A stretch of DNA of 64,000 nucleotides from Lachnospiraceae bacterium (GTDB lineage Bacteria > Bacillota > Clostridia > Lachnospirales > Lachnospiraceae): the NCBI GenBank assembly GCA_017453065.1, contig JAFTKW010000003.1:62001-126000 (forward strand), read 5' to 3'. The notes under the pieces were generated by a model. The model was not told the DNA's origin. It saw only the letters and a program-made list of their open reading frames with translations, and did no database searches. Positions 44,589 to 53,028 of this stretch are shown here, piece by piece; within the stretch, counting starts at the first letter, position 1; each line of letters starts with the position of its first letter. The position numbers were made by a program, and so were the translations under genes.

Positions 44589-44999
44589 ATGCAGTATACT
44601 ATGGATTACAACAGTCGTGAATATGAAAGAACTATTCGTAATAGAAAGAGAGCTTTGCAGCGCAAACGTCAAGTTAGACGAAATATTTTCATGATCGTAG
44701 CTGGTATTTCTTTGATTTTGATTTTAACTTTTCTTCATAAATCTGTGGTTACCAGTGCATCCGATTTGTCTTCAAAGACATATTGCAAATATTATGAAAG
44801 CATTATGATTGAAGAAGGCGATACATTATGGTCTTATGCAAAAGAATACAGTGATGATTTACACTATGATAGCAATTTAGATTATATTGAAGAAGTATGC
44901 TTCATTAATCATTTAGACGTTAACAATTCTCTGGTTGCTGGGAATTACATTGTTGTTCCTTATTATATGGAAGTGTCTACAGAATTAGCCTCAAAATAA
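44589..44999 (+). CDS. SOS-regulated membrane LysM-like protein (YneA analogue)
   Basis: 136 residues. A basic cytoplasmic tail of about 30 residues (many Arg/Lys in 'RNRKRALQRKRQVRR'), one membrane segment (about 33-51), then an outer part with a LysM-like region: 'IMIEEGDTLWSYAKEYS' near 76 and 'LVAGNYIVVPYY' near 116. Bacillus YneA, a division suppressor divergent from lexA, has the same design of one membrane segment plus LysM and is LexA-controlled. The position and the three LexA boxes here make the same job likely: delaying division during DNA damage. Not enough sequence identity to call it an orthologue. Confidence 0.8.
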   Translation: MQYTMDYNSREYERTIRNRKRALQRKRQVRRNIFMIVAGISLILILTFLHKSVVTSASDLSSKTYCKYYESIMIEEGDTLWSYAKEYSDDLHYDSNLDYIEEVCFINHLDVNNSLVAGNYIVVPYYMEVSTELASK

Positions 45000-45021
45000 G
45001 AGCATAAATCCATAATATTTC

Positions 45022-45066
45022 ATCCTGGTTCTTGTGGTGTACCCACTAAGAATCAGGATTTTTTTT
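45022..45066 (+). terminator. Rho-independent terminator after the LysM gene
   Basis: ATCCTGGTTCTT (45022-45033) pairs with AAGAATCAGGAT (45048-45059) with one G-T pair; the loop contains GTGG/CCAC pairing; eight or so T follow to 45066. Confidence 0.9.
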
Positions 45067-45136
45067 AATATTTATATTTATTTAATTGTTCAATATGATA
45101 TACTAAATAAAAAAATCAAAAAGATAGGGTGTATTT

Positions 45137-46123
45137 ATGAAAATTAAAATTGGTATTTTGGGTTATGGTAATTTAGGACGAGGAGTAGAATGTGCAATCA
45201 AACAGAATCCTGACATGGAGTTAGTTGCAGTGTTCACAAGAAGAGATCCTGCTACCGTAAGTATTTTAACAAAGTCTGCAATAGTATGCCATGTTAGCGA
45301 TATTGCAGATTGGAAAGACAAAATCGATGTTATGATTCTTTGTGGTGGAAGCGCCTCAGACCTTCCTGTTCAGACACCGGAAATGGCAAGCATGTTTCAT
45401 GTTGTAGATAGTTTTGATACCCACGCAAGAATCCCAGAACATTTTGACAATGTAAATAATGCAGCCAAAAAGAGTGGAAAAATTGGTATTATATCTGTAG
45501 GCTGGGATCCTGGAATGTTCTCATTAAATAGATTATATGCCAGCGCCGTTCTTCCAAATGGACAAGATTATACTTTCTGGGGAAAAGGTGTAAGTCAAGG
45601 TCATTCTGATGCCATACGTCGCATAGAAGGTGTAAAAGATGCAAAGCAATATACTATTCCAATCGAAAGCGCTTTAGAAGCAGTCAGAAGTGGCTCAAAT
45701 CCAGAGCTTACAGCTAGAGATAAGCATCTTCGTGAATGTTTTGTAGTATTAGAAGAAGGAGCAGATGCAGCCAAAATAGAAGAAGAAATTAAGACCATGC
45801 CAAATTACTTTGCTGATTACGATACAACAGTGCATTTTATCAGCGAAGAAGAACTAAAACGAGACCACAGCGGAATTCCACATGGCGGTTTTGTGATTCG
45901 TTCAGGCAAAACTGGATGGAACAACGAACATACACACATTGTCCAGTATAGTCTGAAATTAGATTCTAATCCTGAATTTACATCTAGTGTCATTATCGCA
46001 TACGCTAGAGCGGCCTATCGTTTGGCTCAAGAAGGGCAATCTGGTTGCAAGACAGTATTTGACATTGCACCAGCATATTTAAGCCCATTAAGTAATGAAG
46101 AATTAAGAGCTCAGATGTTATAA
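45137..46123 (+). CDS. ddh: meso-Diaminopimelate D-dehydrogenase
   Basis: 328 residues. NADP-binding start 'IKIGILGYGNLGRGVECAIK', then 'VVDSFDTHARIPEHFDNVNN' near 95, 'ISVGWDPGMFSLNRL' near 121, 'WGKGVSQGHSDAIRRIEGV' near 143, and 'HGGFVIRSGKTGWNNEH' near 252. It makes meso-DAP from tetrahydrodipicolinate, ammonia and NADPH in one step, supplying lysine and the wall. Single-gene unit between two terminators; a TATACT at 45099 could be its -10. This shortcut is found in some Clostridia and Bacteroidetes. Confidence 0.97.
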   Translation: MKIKIGILGYGNLGRGVECAIKQNPDMELVAVFTRRDPATVSILTKSAIVCHVSDIADWKDKIDVMILCGGSASDLPVQTPEMASMFHVVDSFDTHARIPEHFDNVNNAAKKSGKIGIISVGWDPGMFSLNRLYASAVLPNGQDYTFWGKGVSQGHSDAIRRIEGVKDAKQYTIPIESALEAVRSGSNPELTARDKHLRECFVVLEEGADAAKIEEEIKTMPNYFADYDTTVHFISEEELKRDHSGIPHGGFVIRSGKTGWNNEHTHIVQYSLKLDSNPEFTSSVIIAYARAAYRLAQEGQSGCKTVFDIAPAYLSPLSNEELRAQML

Positions 46124-46151
46124 TTCTTGACGATCACAAAAAGTATAAATA

Positions 46152-46189
46152 AAAAAGGATATCTAATTCATCAATTAGATATCCTTTTT
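46152..46189. terminator. Bidirectional terminator between ddh and the recombinase gene
   Basis: Perfect 17-bp stem from AAAAAGGATATCTAATT (46152-46168) to AATTAGATATCCTTTTT (46173-46189), tetraloop CATC. T-runs on both strands make it work for the converging genes. Confidence 0.95.
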
Positions 46190-46210
46190 CTAATGTATAT
46201 ATTTATTTAA

Positions 46211-47260
46211 TTAATCTTCACGAAGTGTCACAGCATCGGCAGCTCTGCGTCTACGTTCATCCTCAAGTGCAGCATAATGCTTCCTGGTAGTATTAACATC
46301 CTTATGTCCAAGGACATCTGCAACCAGATAAATGTCACCTGTAGCTCGATAAAGAGAAGTGCCATAAGTGCTTCTAAGTTTGTGAGGGGTGATTTTCTTT
46401 AAACTAGTTACTTTAGAAGCATATTTTTTGACAAGATTTTCAACAGAACGTACCGCCAAACGTCTATTTTGAAGAGAGAGAAACAATGCTTCTTCATGTC
46501 CTTCCTGAGCATAAATAGTTTCACGTTGCTTTAAATAATCACGCAAAGCCATTTCTACTTCATCTCCAAAATAAACTACAGTCTCATATCCGCCTTTTCG
46601 TCTAATCTTGATGCCATTGTTTTTAAAATCAACATCTTTTAGGTCCAAACCAACGCATTCTGAAACACGAATCCCTGTCCCTAAAAGCAGTGTAAGGAGA
46701 GCCAAGTCTCGAACTTTTGTCTTATCGTGATAGGCCAATTCCTTTTTCGTCAGTTTACTGCCATCTTCAACCAAATCTAACAAGGTCGCAACTTCATCTG
46801 GATCCAAACGTATAATTTCTTTTTCATGAATTTTGGGCATTGGAACTAGGACAGCAGGATTCTTTTCGATTTTTTCTATTTCAAAGAAATAATTGTAAAA
46901 GCTTCGCAGAGAAGCAAGTTTCCGTTTTTTTCCGCGTTCCTCATTGGTTATTTCATGCCCTTCTTTTTCATAATAGCTAACATAGGAGAGATATTCTTCA
47001 ATATCCTGTCTGGTAACTTCATCCAATATGGATAGAGGAAACTCTGAAATATCCGTATTTTTAAGCCCTGGCATAGTATTTTTAAGATATTCGAAAAATA
47101 CTCGTATATCATAAGCATATGCCAATCTAGTTCGGCTAGATGTGCTTTCCTGAATACCTCTAAAGAAATCACGACAAAAAGGAGGTAATTCTGCTAATAC
47201 AGCCCTCATTTTTAAGATATTCTGTTTGTTTTGCTCTTCGTGATAATTATTGTTCGCCAT
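46211..47260 (-). CDS. Tyrosine recombinase of the Xer type (XerS-like)
   Basis: 349 residues. N-terminal SAM-like core-binding domain (about 20-135), catalytic domain with R198, K222, H293, R296, H319 and Y329 all in place ('GTGIRVSE', 'RRKGG', 'TPHKLRST', 'LGHKD', 'KHYA'). It is about 50 residues longer than XerC/XerD, and the long N-terminal part and inserted charged segment (about 98-115) recall XerS, the single dimer-resolving recombinase of streptococci. Its start overlaps the ttcA-like gene by 14 bases. It is probably chromosomal housekeeping and not an integrase, since no element borders are visible. Confidence 0.85.
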   Translation of the reverse strand: MANNNYHEEQNKQNILKMRAVLAELPPFCRDFFRGIQESTSSRTRLAYAYDIRVFFEYLKNTMPGLKNTDISEFPLSILDEVTRQDIEEYLSYVSYYEKEGHEITNEERGKKRKLASLRSFYNYFFEIEKIEKNPAVLVPMPKIHEKEIIRLDPDEVATLLDLVEDGSKLTKKELAYHDKTKVRDLALLTLLLGTGIRVSECVGLDLKDVDFKNNGIKIRRKGGYETVVYFGDEVEMALRDYLKQRETIYAQEGHEEALFLSLQNRRLAVRSVENLVKKYASKVTSLKKITPHKLRSTYGTSLYRATGDIYLVADVLGHKDVNTTRKHYAALEDERRRRAADAVTLRED

Positions 47261-47975
47261 CTAGGCTCCATCCTTTCAGGTTTCCCGATTTAATAGCGGT
47301 AAACATTCTTTCTTTTACGCCTGGATTTTCTAAATTAAGCTTTCGAAGCAATTCTTTTACATATTCGCGCTTGGTATAGCCATCTGCCGGACATGGACTT
47401 TTCACAACAGGTACATCATATTTATGAACAAAACCAATCACATCTGCTTCCTGCATATAAATCATAGGCCTTATGACGGTTAAATCCATGCGATCCAAAT
47501 AAGTGTTAGGAGAGAAGGTATGAAATCTACCTTCAAAAATGAGAGACATCATCATGGTTTCCACCACATCATCTTTGTGATGGGCATAAGCTACTTTGTT
47601 GCAACCGGCTGCTTTGATGGCATCATTAAGGGCACCTTTACGCATCTTTGCGCACAATGAGCAGGGATTGGATTCCTTCCGGTCCTCAAATATAATTTTT
47701 GCAATATCGGTTTTGACTATAGTGTAGGGAACCTCTAGTTTTTCACACAAGGCCTTTATTTCATCCAAATTTAGATTTCCAAAACCAAGATCCACTGTCA
47801 CAGCATGAATATCAAATTTCTTCGGATAAAAGCGCTTCAGCCCATGTAGGGCGTAGAGTAAAGTAAGGCTATCCTTGCCTCCAGAAATACCGATAGCAAT
47901 TCTATCGCCATCCTCGATCATTTTGTATTCATCAATCGCCTTACGAACTAGGCTAAGTACTTGTTGTAATTTCAT
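47247..47975 (-). CDS. TtcA-family tRNA 2-thiolation PP-loop ATPase
   Basis: 242 residues from ATG 47975 (AAAAAGGA upstream); an in-frame start at 47999 has no site. PP-loop S31-GGKD-S36 adenylates the target base; C105-x-x-C108 and C195 ('SPCPADG') correspond to the 4Fe-4S cysteines of TtcA. The expected product is 2-thiocytidine at position 32 of some tRNAs, though TtcA-like proteins also include other thiolases, so substrate is inferred. Confidence 0.85.
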   Translation of the reverse strand: MKLQQVLSLVRKAIDEYKMIEDGDRIAIGISGGKDSLTLLYALHGLKRFYPKKFDIHAVTVDLGFGNLNLDEIKALCEKLEVPYTIVKTDIAKIIFEDRKESNPCSLCAKMRKGALNDAIKAAGCNKVAYAHHKDDVVETMMMSLIFEGRFHTFSPNTYLDRMDLTVIRPMIYMQEADVIGFVHKYDVPVVKSPCPADGYTKREYVKELLRKLNLENPGVKERMFTAIKSGNLKGWSLDGEQ

Positions 47976-48022
47976 AATATAATCCTTTTTTAAACTCACA
48001 ATCTTAAATAATTTATAAGATT

Positions 48023-48051
48023 ATTTTATACTTTTTTTCGGCTTGTAACAA
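48023..48051 (-). promoter_or_regulatory. Promoter of the ttcA-like / recombinase unit
   Basis: Minus strand TTGTTA (plus 48046-48051), 17-base spacer, TAAAAT (plus 48023-48028), in the 146-base divergent gap before the AI-2E-family gene. The opposite gene has only a weak candidate (TATGAT at 48075-48080). Confidence 0.45.
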
Positions 48052-48121
48052 TAGATTTTCAATATCTTATGTGCTATGATAATTAAGTAAATTGACAAAA
48101 ACAAAGAGAGAAGGCAAATGT

Positions 48122-49489
48122 ATGAAGATTAAGTTCAATAACAAGTATATCAAATGGGGATTTACGGCATTTATGGTGATTGCCTGCAGCATATTATTTG
48201 GCTATATTACTTTCAATGGCAAAGAATTACTGTCCAATATCAGCAATCTTTTTTCTTTGTTTTTACCTGTTTTTGTTGGTTTTATTGTTGCATATTTGCT
48301 TACACCGATTGTAAATTTAATAGAAAACAAGATTCTTTACCCAATTATTCTAAAATGTAAAGCGAAAGACCTTACAAAGCACAAAAAATGGGTTAGGGCG
48401 GTTTCCATTTTATTTACCTATATTTTTGTATTCTTACTTATCTATTCCATAATCGCAATGATGATTTCACAGATTGTTCCTAGTATTCAAAATATCATTA
48501 TGAATTTTGATGGATATGTAAAGAATGTTACTTCATGGCTTAATAATTTAACTCTAAAAAATGATGAATTGTACGGAACATTTGCTACTGTATTTACCAA
48601 ATTAATGGTTGAATTGGATAAATGGCTAACAGATACAGTAAACCTAATTTTAAATAGTTTTGGAGAGTTTATCAAAACATTTTCATTAAGCCTTATAAAT
48701 ACTCTGGGTGTTTTGTGGGATGTGATTATTGGTTTTGTGATTTCTGTTTATGTACTTGCAAGTAAAGAAACTTTTATCAGTCAATCAAAAAAGATTATTT
48801 ATGCCTTGTTTGAAAGAAATTACGCAAATCAAGTGTTGGATAGTCTGCGTTTTACTCATAAAACCTTCATTGGATTTATCAGCGGAAAAATAATTGATTC
48901 ATTAATTATTGGTATTCTATGTTTTATCGGAACAAGTATTTTACAGACACCTTACGCCGCTTTAGTAAGTGTAATCGTAGGCATAACAAATGTAATTCCT
49001 TTTTTTGGCCCTTATTTAGGTGCAATACCAAGTGCGATACTTATTTTAATTGTTGATCTTCAAAATCCATTAAACTGTGTCTATTTTTGCATATTCATAC
49101 TTGCGCTTCAACAGTTTGATGGCAATATACTTGGCCCTTATATTTTAGGCGATTCTACAGGTCTATCTGGATTTTGGGTTATCTTTTCCATTACTATTTT
49201 TGGAGCAATATTCGGAATTCCAGGCATGATTATAGGCGTTCCGACCTTTGCTGTTTTATACGCAGGTATCAAAGCATTGATTAATTCATCCCTGAAGAAG
49301 AAGGAACTTCCTATTGAGACCACGTTGTATTATAGTTTAGACTCTATTAACGAAGAAGGTTCCATAGTAAAAATGGAAACGGTGGAAGAGAAGAAGAACA
49401 GTATAAAAGATATAAAGAAAACGAATATCTTTTCTAAGATATGGCTCTGGATTAAGAACTTATTTACCAAATTCAAAAAGAAAAAATAA
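48122..49489 (+). CDS. AI-2E family transporter (UPF0118/PerM-like)
   Basis: 455 residues from ATG 48122 (AGAGAAGG at 48107-48114); an in-frame TTG at 48092 is less likely. About eight membrane segments with the family pattern: 'LFLPVFVGFIVAYLLTPIVN' near 40, a central soluble-looking part, then 'SVIVGITNVIPFFGPYLGAI' (about 280-300) and 'IFGAIFGIPGMIIGVPTFAV' (about 358-377). The C-terminus is a long Lys-rich cytoplasmic tail. Substrate unknown; AI-2 export is only one proposed role in the family. Own transcript, closed by a terminator. Confidence 0.92.
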   Translation: MKIKFNNKYIKWGFTAFMVIACSILFGYITFNGKELLSNISNLFSLFLPVFVGFIVAYLLTPIVNLIENKILYPIILKCKAKDLTKHKKWVRAVSILFTYIFVFLLIYSIIAMMISQIVPSIQNIIMNFDGYVKNVTSWLNNLTLKNDELYGTFATVFTKLMVELDKWLTDTVNLILNSFGEFIKTFSLSLINTLGVLWDVIIGFVISVYVLASKETFISQSKKIIYALFERNYANQVLDSLRFTHKTFIGFISGKIIDSLIIGILCFIGTSILQTPYAALVSVIVGITNVIPFFGPYLGAIPSAILILIVDLQNPLNCVYFCIFILALQQFDGNILGPYILGDSTGLSGFWVIFSITIFGAIFGIPGMIIGVPTFAVLYAGIKALINSSLKKKELPIETTLYYSLDSINEEGSIVKMETVEEKKNSIKDIKKTNIFSKIWLWIKNLFTKFKKKK

Positions 49490-49496
49490 AGAAAAC

Positions 49497-49537
49497 AAAC
49501 AAACCTATATTTCAAACAGAATATAGGTTTGTTTTAA
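49497..49537 (+). terminator. Rho-independent terminator after the AI-2E-family gene
   Basis: Perfect 15-bp stem AAACAAACCTATATT (49497-49511) / AATATAGGTTTGTTT (49520-49534), 8-base loop, followed by TAATAA; the T-run is mostly inside the stem. Confidence 0.85.
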
Positions 49538-49558
49538 TAATATAGTTAGTGTATAGTT

Positions 49559-49587
49559 TTGTTAAATAATTAACAGAAGAATATAAT
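49559..49587 (+). promoter_or_regulatory. dtd promoter
   Basis: TTGTTA at 49559-49564, 17-base spacer, TATAAT at 49582-49587, directly after the preceding terminator and before the GAGAGG ribosome binding site of dtd. Confidence 0.65.
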
Positions 49588-49608
49588 ATAGAAGAGAGGT
49601 TTCTTAAC

Positions 49609-50073
49609 ATGAAATTCGTAATTCAAAGAGTAAATCATGCTAGCGTAGCTGTGGACGGACAGGTTATTGGCGCAATTAATAAAGGATTTTTAGTTTTTAT
49701 AGGCATCAGTAATACAGATACAAAGGAAATTGCTGATAAGATGGTTAAAAAGCTTATAGGCTTAAGAATATTTGATGATTCTGAAGGTAAGACGAATTTA
49801 GATTTAAAGACGGTAGATGGTTCCTTGCTTTTGGTATCACAATTTACTTTGTACGCAGATTGCAAAAAAGGATACAGACCATCCTTCATAAACGCTGGTG
49901 CACCAGAAATGGCAAATGCATTGTATGAATATATAATTGATGAATGCAAAAAAGAAATCCCTGATCTGCAAACCGGAAGCTTTGGTGCAGATATGAAGAT
50001 ATCTTTAGAAAACGACGGCCCATTTACCATAATCCTGGATTCTGCTGAAATTACAGGACCAACTATTCGTTAA
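49609..50073 (+). CDS. dtd: D-aminoacyl-tRNA deacylase
   Basis: 154 residues. Frees tRNAs wrongly charged with D-amino acids (and glycine on tRNA-Ala). '[20 protein letters not shown]' start, the active-site '[20 protein letters not shown]' near 78 and the cross-subunit '[11 protein letters not shown]' Gly-cis-Pro loop near 137 are all present. Single-gene unit with its own promoter. Confidence 0.97.
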   Translation: MKFVIQRVNHASVAVDGQVIGAINKGFLVFIGISNTDTKEIADKMVKKLIGLRIFDDSEGKTNLDLKTVDGSLLLVSQFTLYADCKKGYRPSFINAGAPEMANALYEYIIDECKKEIPDLQTGSFGADMKISLENDGPFTIILDSAEITGPTIR

Positions 50074-50159
50074 ACTTGTGTTTTGCGCATAGTTGAATAT
50101 CTATCTTCAATCATGTAAAACAACACTTTTCATCGCTTAAACCACTATTTACGCAGGAT
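50074..50159. other. Convergent intergenic region without a clear terminator
   Basis: Between dtd (+) and the SbcD-like gene (-). A weak imperfect stem (GTGTT at 50079 region with AACAC near 50131, inner TTGAA/TTCAA) and a 6-bp hairpin CAGGAT/ATCCTG (50154-50168) over the stop of the minus-strand gene are visible. Neither has a proper T-run; I cannot tell how the two transcripts end. Confidence 0.3.
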
Positions 50160-51092
50160 TTAATCCTGTAATTCTACTAGATTACAATTATGTTTTTGGA
50201 CGTACTCCATTATAAAATCCAAATTCAAAACAACCTCTGAATTAGCCGCGCCGATTAATTTAACGATGTACATATGTTGTAATCCATTTAAATTTGCAAA
50301 GTTTAATATTAAATCACATATAGAAGTTTCGTCCATATCAGGCGTAACTTCTATATGATGATGAATGTATTGACGTTTGGCATGACTAACAAATTTCCAA
50401 CATATCCTTGAGATATTACTGTTGTCCTTAATGATCTCCCCTTCTATATATCCCTTCTGCCCTACTTCAGTACGCAAAAAAGGCTCAAATCCACCTGTAT
50501 AAGCTATTCTACCGCTAATTTCTATGCGAGTATGTAAATGTCCTAATGCAATGTAATCAAATCCGGCCTCAGAAAGAATCTCTAAATGAATCGGAATACT
50601 TTTGTCACCACCATGAACATTACCGTGTGCTAACAATATATTGATATGGGACAAGTTATCTGGTCTAAAATCATCATATCTAGGCTCTGAAATTTGTTCC
50701 TGCTCATAGCTTAGGCCAAAAATCTCCGTATTTATTTCATTAAAAAAAGTTTTGGAGCTGGTTCTATCCGTTAAAAATCTTACATTTGATGGGATTTTAA
50801 CCTTATGATAGGCTGAATCATTCAATAAACAGTCGTGATTGCCCGCAATCATAACAACTTTTGTAAATTTCAGTGCACCGAAAAGCTGCATTACCCGGTC
50901 TGCATCATCATAACTTGGCTGACCATGGAATAAATCTCCTGGAATCAAAAGCAAATCTACCTTTTTGTCATCGCAGATTTTTAATACATCTTCAAATGCA
51001 TCCCATATTTCTTGTTTTCTGTTAATTCCCAAGTTTGTTCCAGCCTCAGGTTCTACACCCAAATGAACATCAGCCATATGAATAAATTTCAT
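50160..51092 (-). CDS. SbcD/Mre11-like metallophosphoesterase (YhaO type)
   Basis: 310 residues from ATG 51092 (GAGAGG upstream); an in-frame GTG/TTG-type extension to 51107 would overlap the RNase G gene. Calcineurin-like motifs: 'FIHMADVHLGV' (D-x-H), 'LLIPGDLFHG' (GD), 'VMIAGNHDCLL' (GNH[DE]), 'ILLAHGNVHGG' and 'IALGHLHTRIE' (GHxH). This is the DNA-repair exonuclease fold of SbcD. No SbcC/YhaN-type ATPase gene is next to it; it is the last gene of the minus-strand radical SAM - RNase G unit. Confidence 0.88.
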   Translation of the reverse strand: MKFIHMADVHLGVEPEAGTNLGINRKQEIWDAFEDVLKICDDKKVDLLLIPGDLFHGQPSYDDADRVMQLFGALKFTKVVMIAGNHDCLLNDSAYHKVKIPSNVRFLTDRTSSKTFFNEINTEIFGLSYEQEQISEPRYDDFRPDNLSHINILLAHGNVHGGDKSIPIHLEILSEAGFDYIALGHLHTRIEISGRIAYTGGFEPFLRTEVGQKGYIEGEIIKDNSNISRICWKFVSHAKRQYIHHHIEVTPDMDETSICDLILNFANLNGLQHMYIVKLIGAANSEVVLNLDFIMEYVQKHNCNLVELQD

Positions 51093-51093
51093 T

Positions 51094-52314
51094 TTATATC
51101 CTCTCAAGCAGTTCTTTTAAGGTTTTGTTTTTCTTTTTACGTGTCACCTCTACAAGCCCTAAGCTAGTCATCCCAACAACATTCGTTTGAATAGGATCCT
51201 TTGCTGTTTCATTTTTAAATACCGAAAGAAGTTTTTGTATATCTTTATCTGCCTTCATATTGATAAAGTCTACAATAATAATACCGGATAAATTACGCAA
51301 TCGAATCTGATGTTCAGCTTCTATAGCAGCTTCTAAATTGATTTTTAGTATGGTTTCTTCGAAAGTATTCGATTTGGCGTCGAATTTGCCCGAATTTACG
51401 TCTATTACTGTTAAGGCTTCCGTTGGTTCAATCACCAAATAACCGCCCGATTTGAGCCAAATACGCGTTTCTAGAGCCTCTTTAAGTCTAGATTCCAGGC
51501 TATAGAGGTTTATTAACGACAATTGCTCATCCTGATATAGGCGAATTGGCACATCTATTTTCTTCTCTTGATGAAGTATTATCAACTCATCATAAATGTC
51601 CTTTTGATCTGTAACTATTTCCTCATATGAACCTTGATAAAATTGATCCAACCCATAAGAATTTGGTTTAGAATACAACTTGGTAAATGCAGGTCTATGT
51701 GTAGCAACAGAGATTATTTGGTCATAGATTTGTGTCACATTCTCTAGTTCTGAAGTGATTTTATAAAATTCTTCCTCTATAAGAACGCTTGTATTGGTTC
51801 TGAGTACAACTCCATAACCTAAATCTTCAGCCAATCTCACATATTTTGTTAATACAAAGCTTTTTAATTTCTCTCGAAGTTCACTAGTGATTTTAGAGGA
51901 AACTCCAAGCCCATTACCGCCATGATTAAGCACCACAAATTCTCCAGGAATGGAAAAATTGGTTGTTACAGCTGGTTGTTTGGTTTTGAGTGCATCTCTT
52001 GTAACCTGTACAATCAGTTCATCCCCAATACATAAAGGTCTATCAGGAAAAGACGAATTCACACCCAAACGATTGGTGAAAACAGGATTCTTTAAATCAT
52101 TTAATGGTAGATAGCAAACAAGACCTTTGCTGATTTCAACAAAGGCCGCTTCTATATTCTTGACAATATTCTGTACACGCCCTACATATATATTACCAAT
52201 GAGGGACGTATTCTTTTCATCGTTAACATGCACTTCAAGCAAAGTTCTATCTTGCATAAGCGCAGTTAAAAGTTGATTATCTCTCTTAAAAATAAGAACT
52301 TTATTGTCTACCAT
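51094..52314 (-). CDS. RNase E/G-family endoribonuclease, short form without zinc-link
   Basis: 406 residues. S1 domain (about 35-115, 'IGNIYVGRVQNIVKNIEAAF'), then the RNase H/DNase-I-like catalytic part with the magnesium Asp residues D305 ('TVIDVNSGKFD') and D349 ('IIIVDFINM'). Conserved end 'TSLGLVEVTRKKKNKTLKEL' is reached, but the protein stops within six residues, before the CPxC zinc-link that joins monomers in RNase E/G. It follows the DUF2344 gene by 12 bases; this order, radical SAM - DUF2344 - rng, is typical, and elsewhere continues into rplU. Confidence 0.92.
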   Translation of the reverse strand: MVDNKVLIFKRDNQLLTALMQDRTLLEVHVNDEKNTSLIGNIYVGRVQNIVKNIEAAFVEISKGLVCYLPLNDLKNPVFTNRLGVNSSFPDRPLCIGDELIVQVTRDALKTKQPAVTTNFSIPGEFVVLNHGGNGLGVSSKITSELREKLKSFVLTKYVRLAEDLGYGVVLRTNTSVLIEEEFYKITSELENVTQIYDQIISVATHRPAFTKLYSKPNSYGLDQFYQGSYEEIVTDQKDIYDELIILHQEKKIDVPIRLYQDEQLSLINLYSLESRLKEALETRIWLKSGGYLVIEPTEALTVIDVNSGKFDAKSNTFEETILKINLEAAIEAEHQIRLRNLSGIIIVDFINMKADKDIQKLLSVFKNETAKDPIQTNVVGMTSLGLVEVTRKKKNKTLKELLERI

Positions 52315-52326
52315 ACTCTTCTCCCA

Positions 52327-53028
52327 TTAAATTTCACTTCCAATATAATCTAATGGTTCAAATCTAGGTGCTTCTACAGTGCCGGCATTCAGATATGTTT
52401 CTTCCCTGGTCACAGTAAAGGCATTCTTTGGAAGGCTAAGTCCACACATATCCACAAGTGCATTTACAACCATAGAAGGCTTAATATTTCCAGAACTGCT
52501 GGCATCAACCATCATACTAAGCCCATCAGAAATAGCTTCCAGGTTATATATTCCAGGTTTTAAATCAATTTCTAGTGTGCTTTTTTTGGTTTCTTTGCTT
52601 ACTAAAATCTGTTCTTGTGAAAGAAATCTTTTTACTGCATCTTCCAAATTGATTTCAGGTTGTCTTCCATCTCTGAACAAAACAGTATATTTGGCTGCAG
52701 CAACAGTTGCCATTGCATTTCCAGCATCATCTGGTAAAACCTTTGCAGAAAGCACTCTTATACCATCACAGGAAACTTTATTTAAGCGCTCCACCACATC
52801 TTTTGAACTAACCATGGAATTTAAGACCACATCCATGTATTCACCATTGCTTTCCAAACCCACACCTAAAGGAGCAGCAAACGTCATGATCTGATGAGGA
52901 CTAAAGCCTGTGGTATAAGCTATATCTATCTCGCTTCTTCGCATTGCTTTTTGAAAAAAACGCATGACATCTAAATGTCCAATATATCTGACAGCGCCTT
53001 TTTTGCTAAACTTAATTCTAACCTTCAT
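52327..53028 (-). CDS. Radical-SAM-associated protein, DUF2344 (TIGR03936 family)
   Basis: 233 residues from ATG 53028, which fits the overlap with the radical SAM gene and GAGGAAAGG upstream; a longer frame to 53082 would add residues that merely mirror the partner gene. 'IKFSKKGAVRYIGHLDVMRF' (about 4-23) and 'AYTTGFSPHQIMTFAAPLGV' (about 41-60) are the family blocks. Its partner is the radical SAM protein upstream, with which it is fused in some bacteria. Role unknown, probably in RNA modification or ribosome maturation by neighbourhood. Confidence 0.9.
   Translation of the reverse strand: MKVRIKFSKKGAVRYIGHLDVMRFFQKAMRRSEIDIAYTTGFSPHQIMTFAAPLGVGLESNGEYMDVVLNSMVSSKDVVERLNKVSCDGIRVLSAKVLPDDAGNAMATVAAAKYTVLFRDGRQPEINLEDAVKRFLSQEQILVSKETKKSTLEIDLKPGIYNLEAISDGLSMMVDASSSGNIKPSMVVNALVDMCGLSLPKNAFTVTREETYLNAGTVEAPRFEPLDYIGSEI

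Noticed and set aside
46211..47260. Tyrosine recombinase as integrase of a mobile element
   Set aside because: No attachment-site repeats, no tRNA, no phage or conjugation genes around; the gene overlaps a tRNA-thiolation gene, so it is more likely a housekeeping Xer protein.
52379..52894. Open frame of 171 codons on the plus strand
   Set aside because: Antisense to the DUF2344 gene; no supporting signals.
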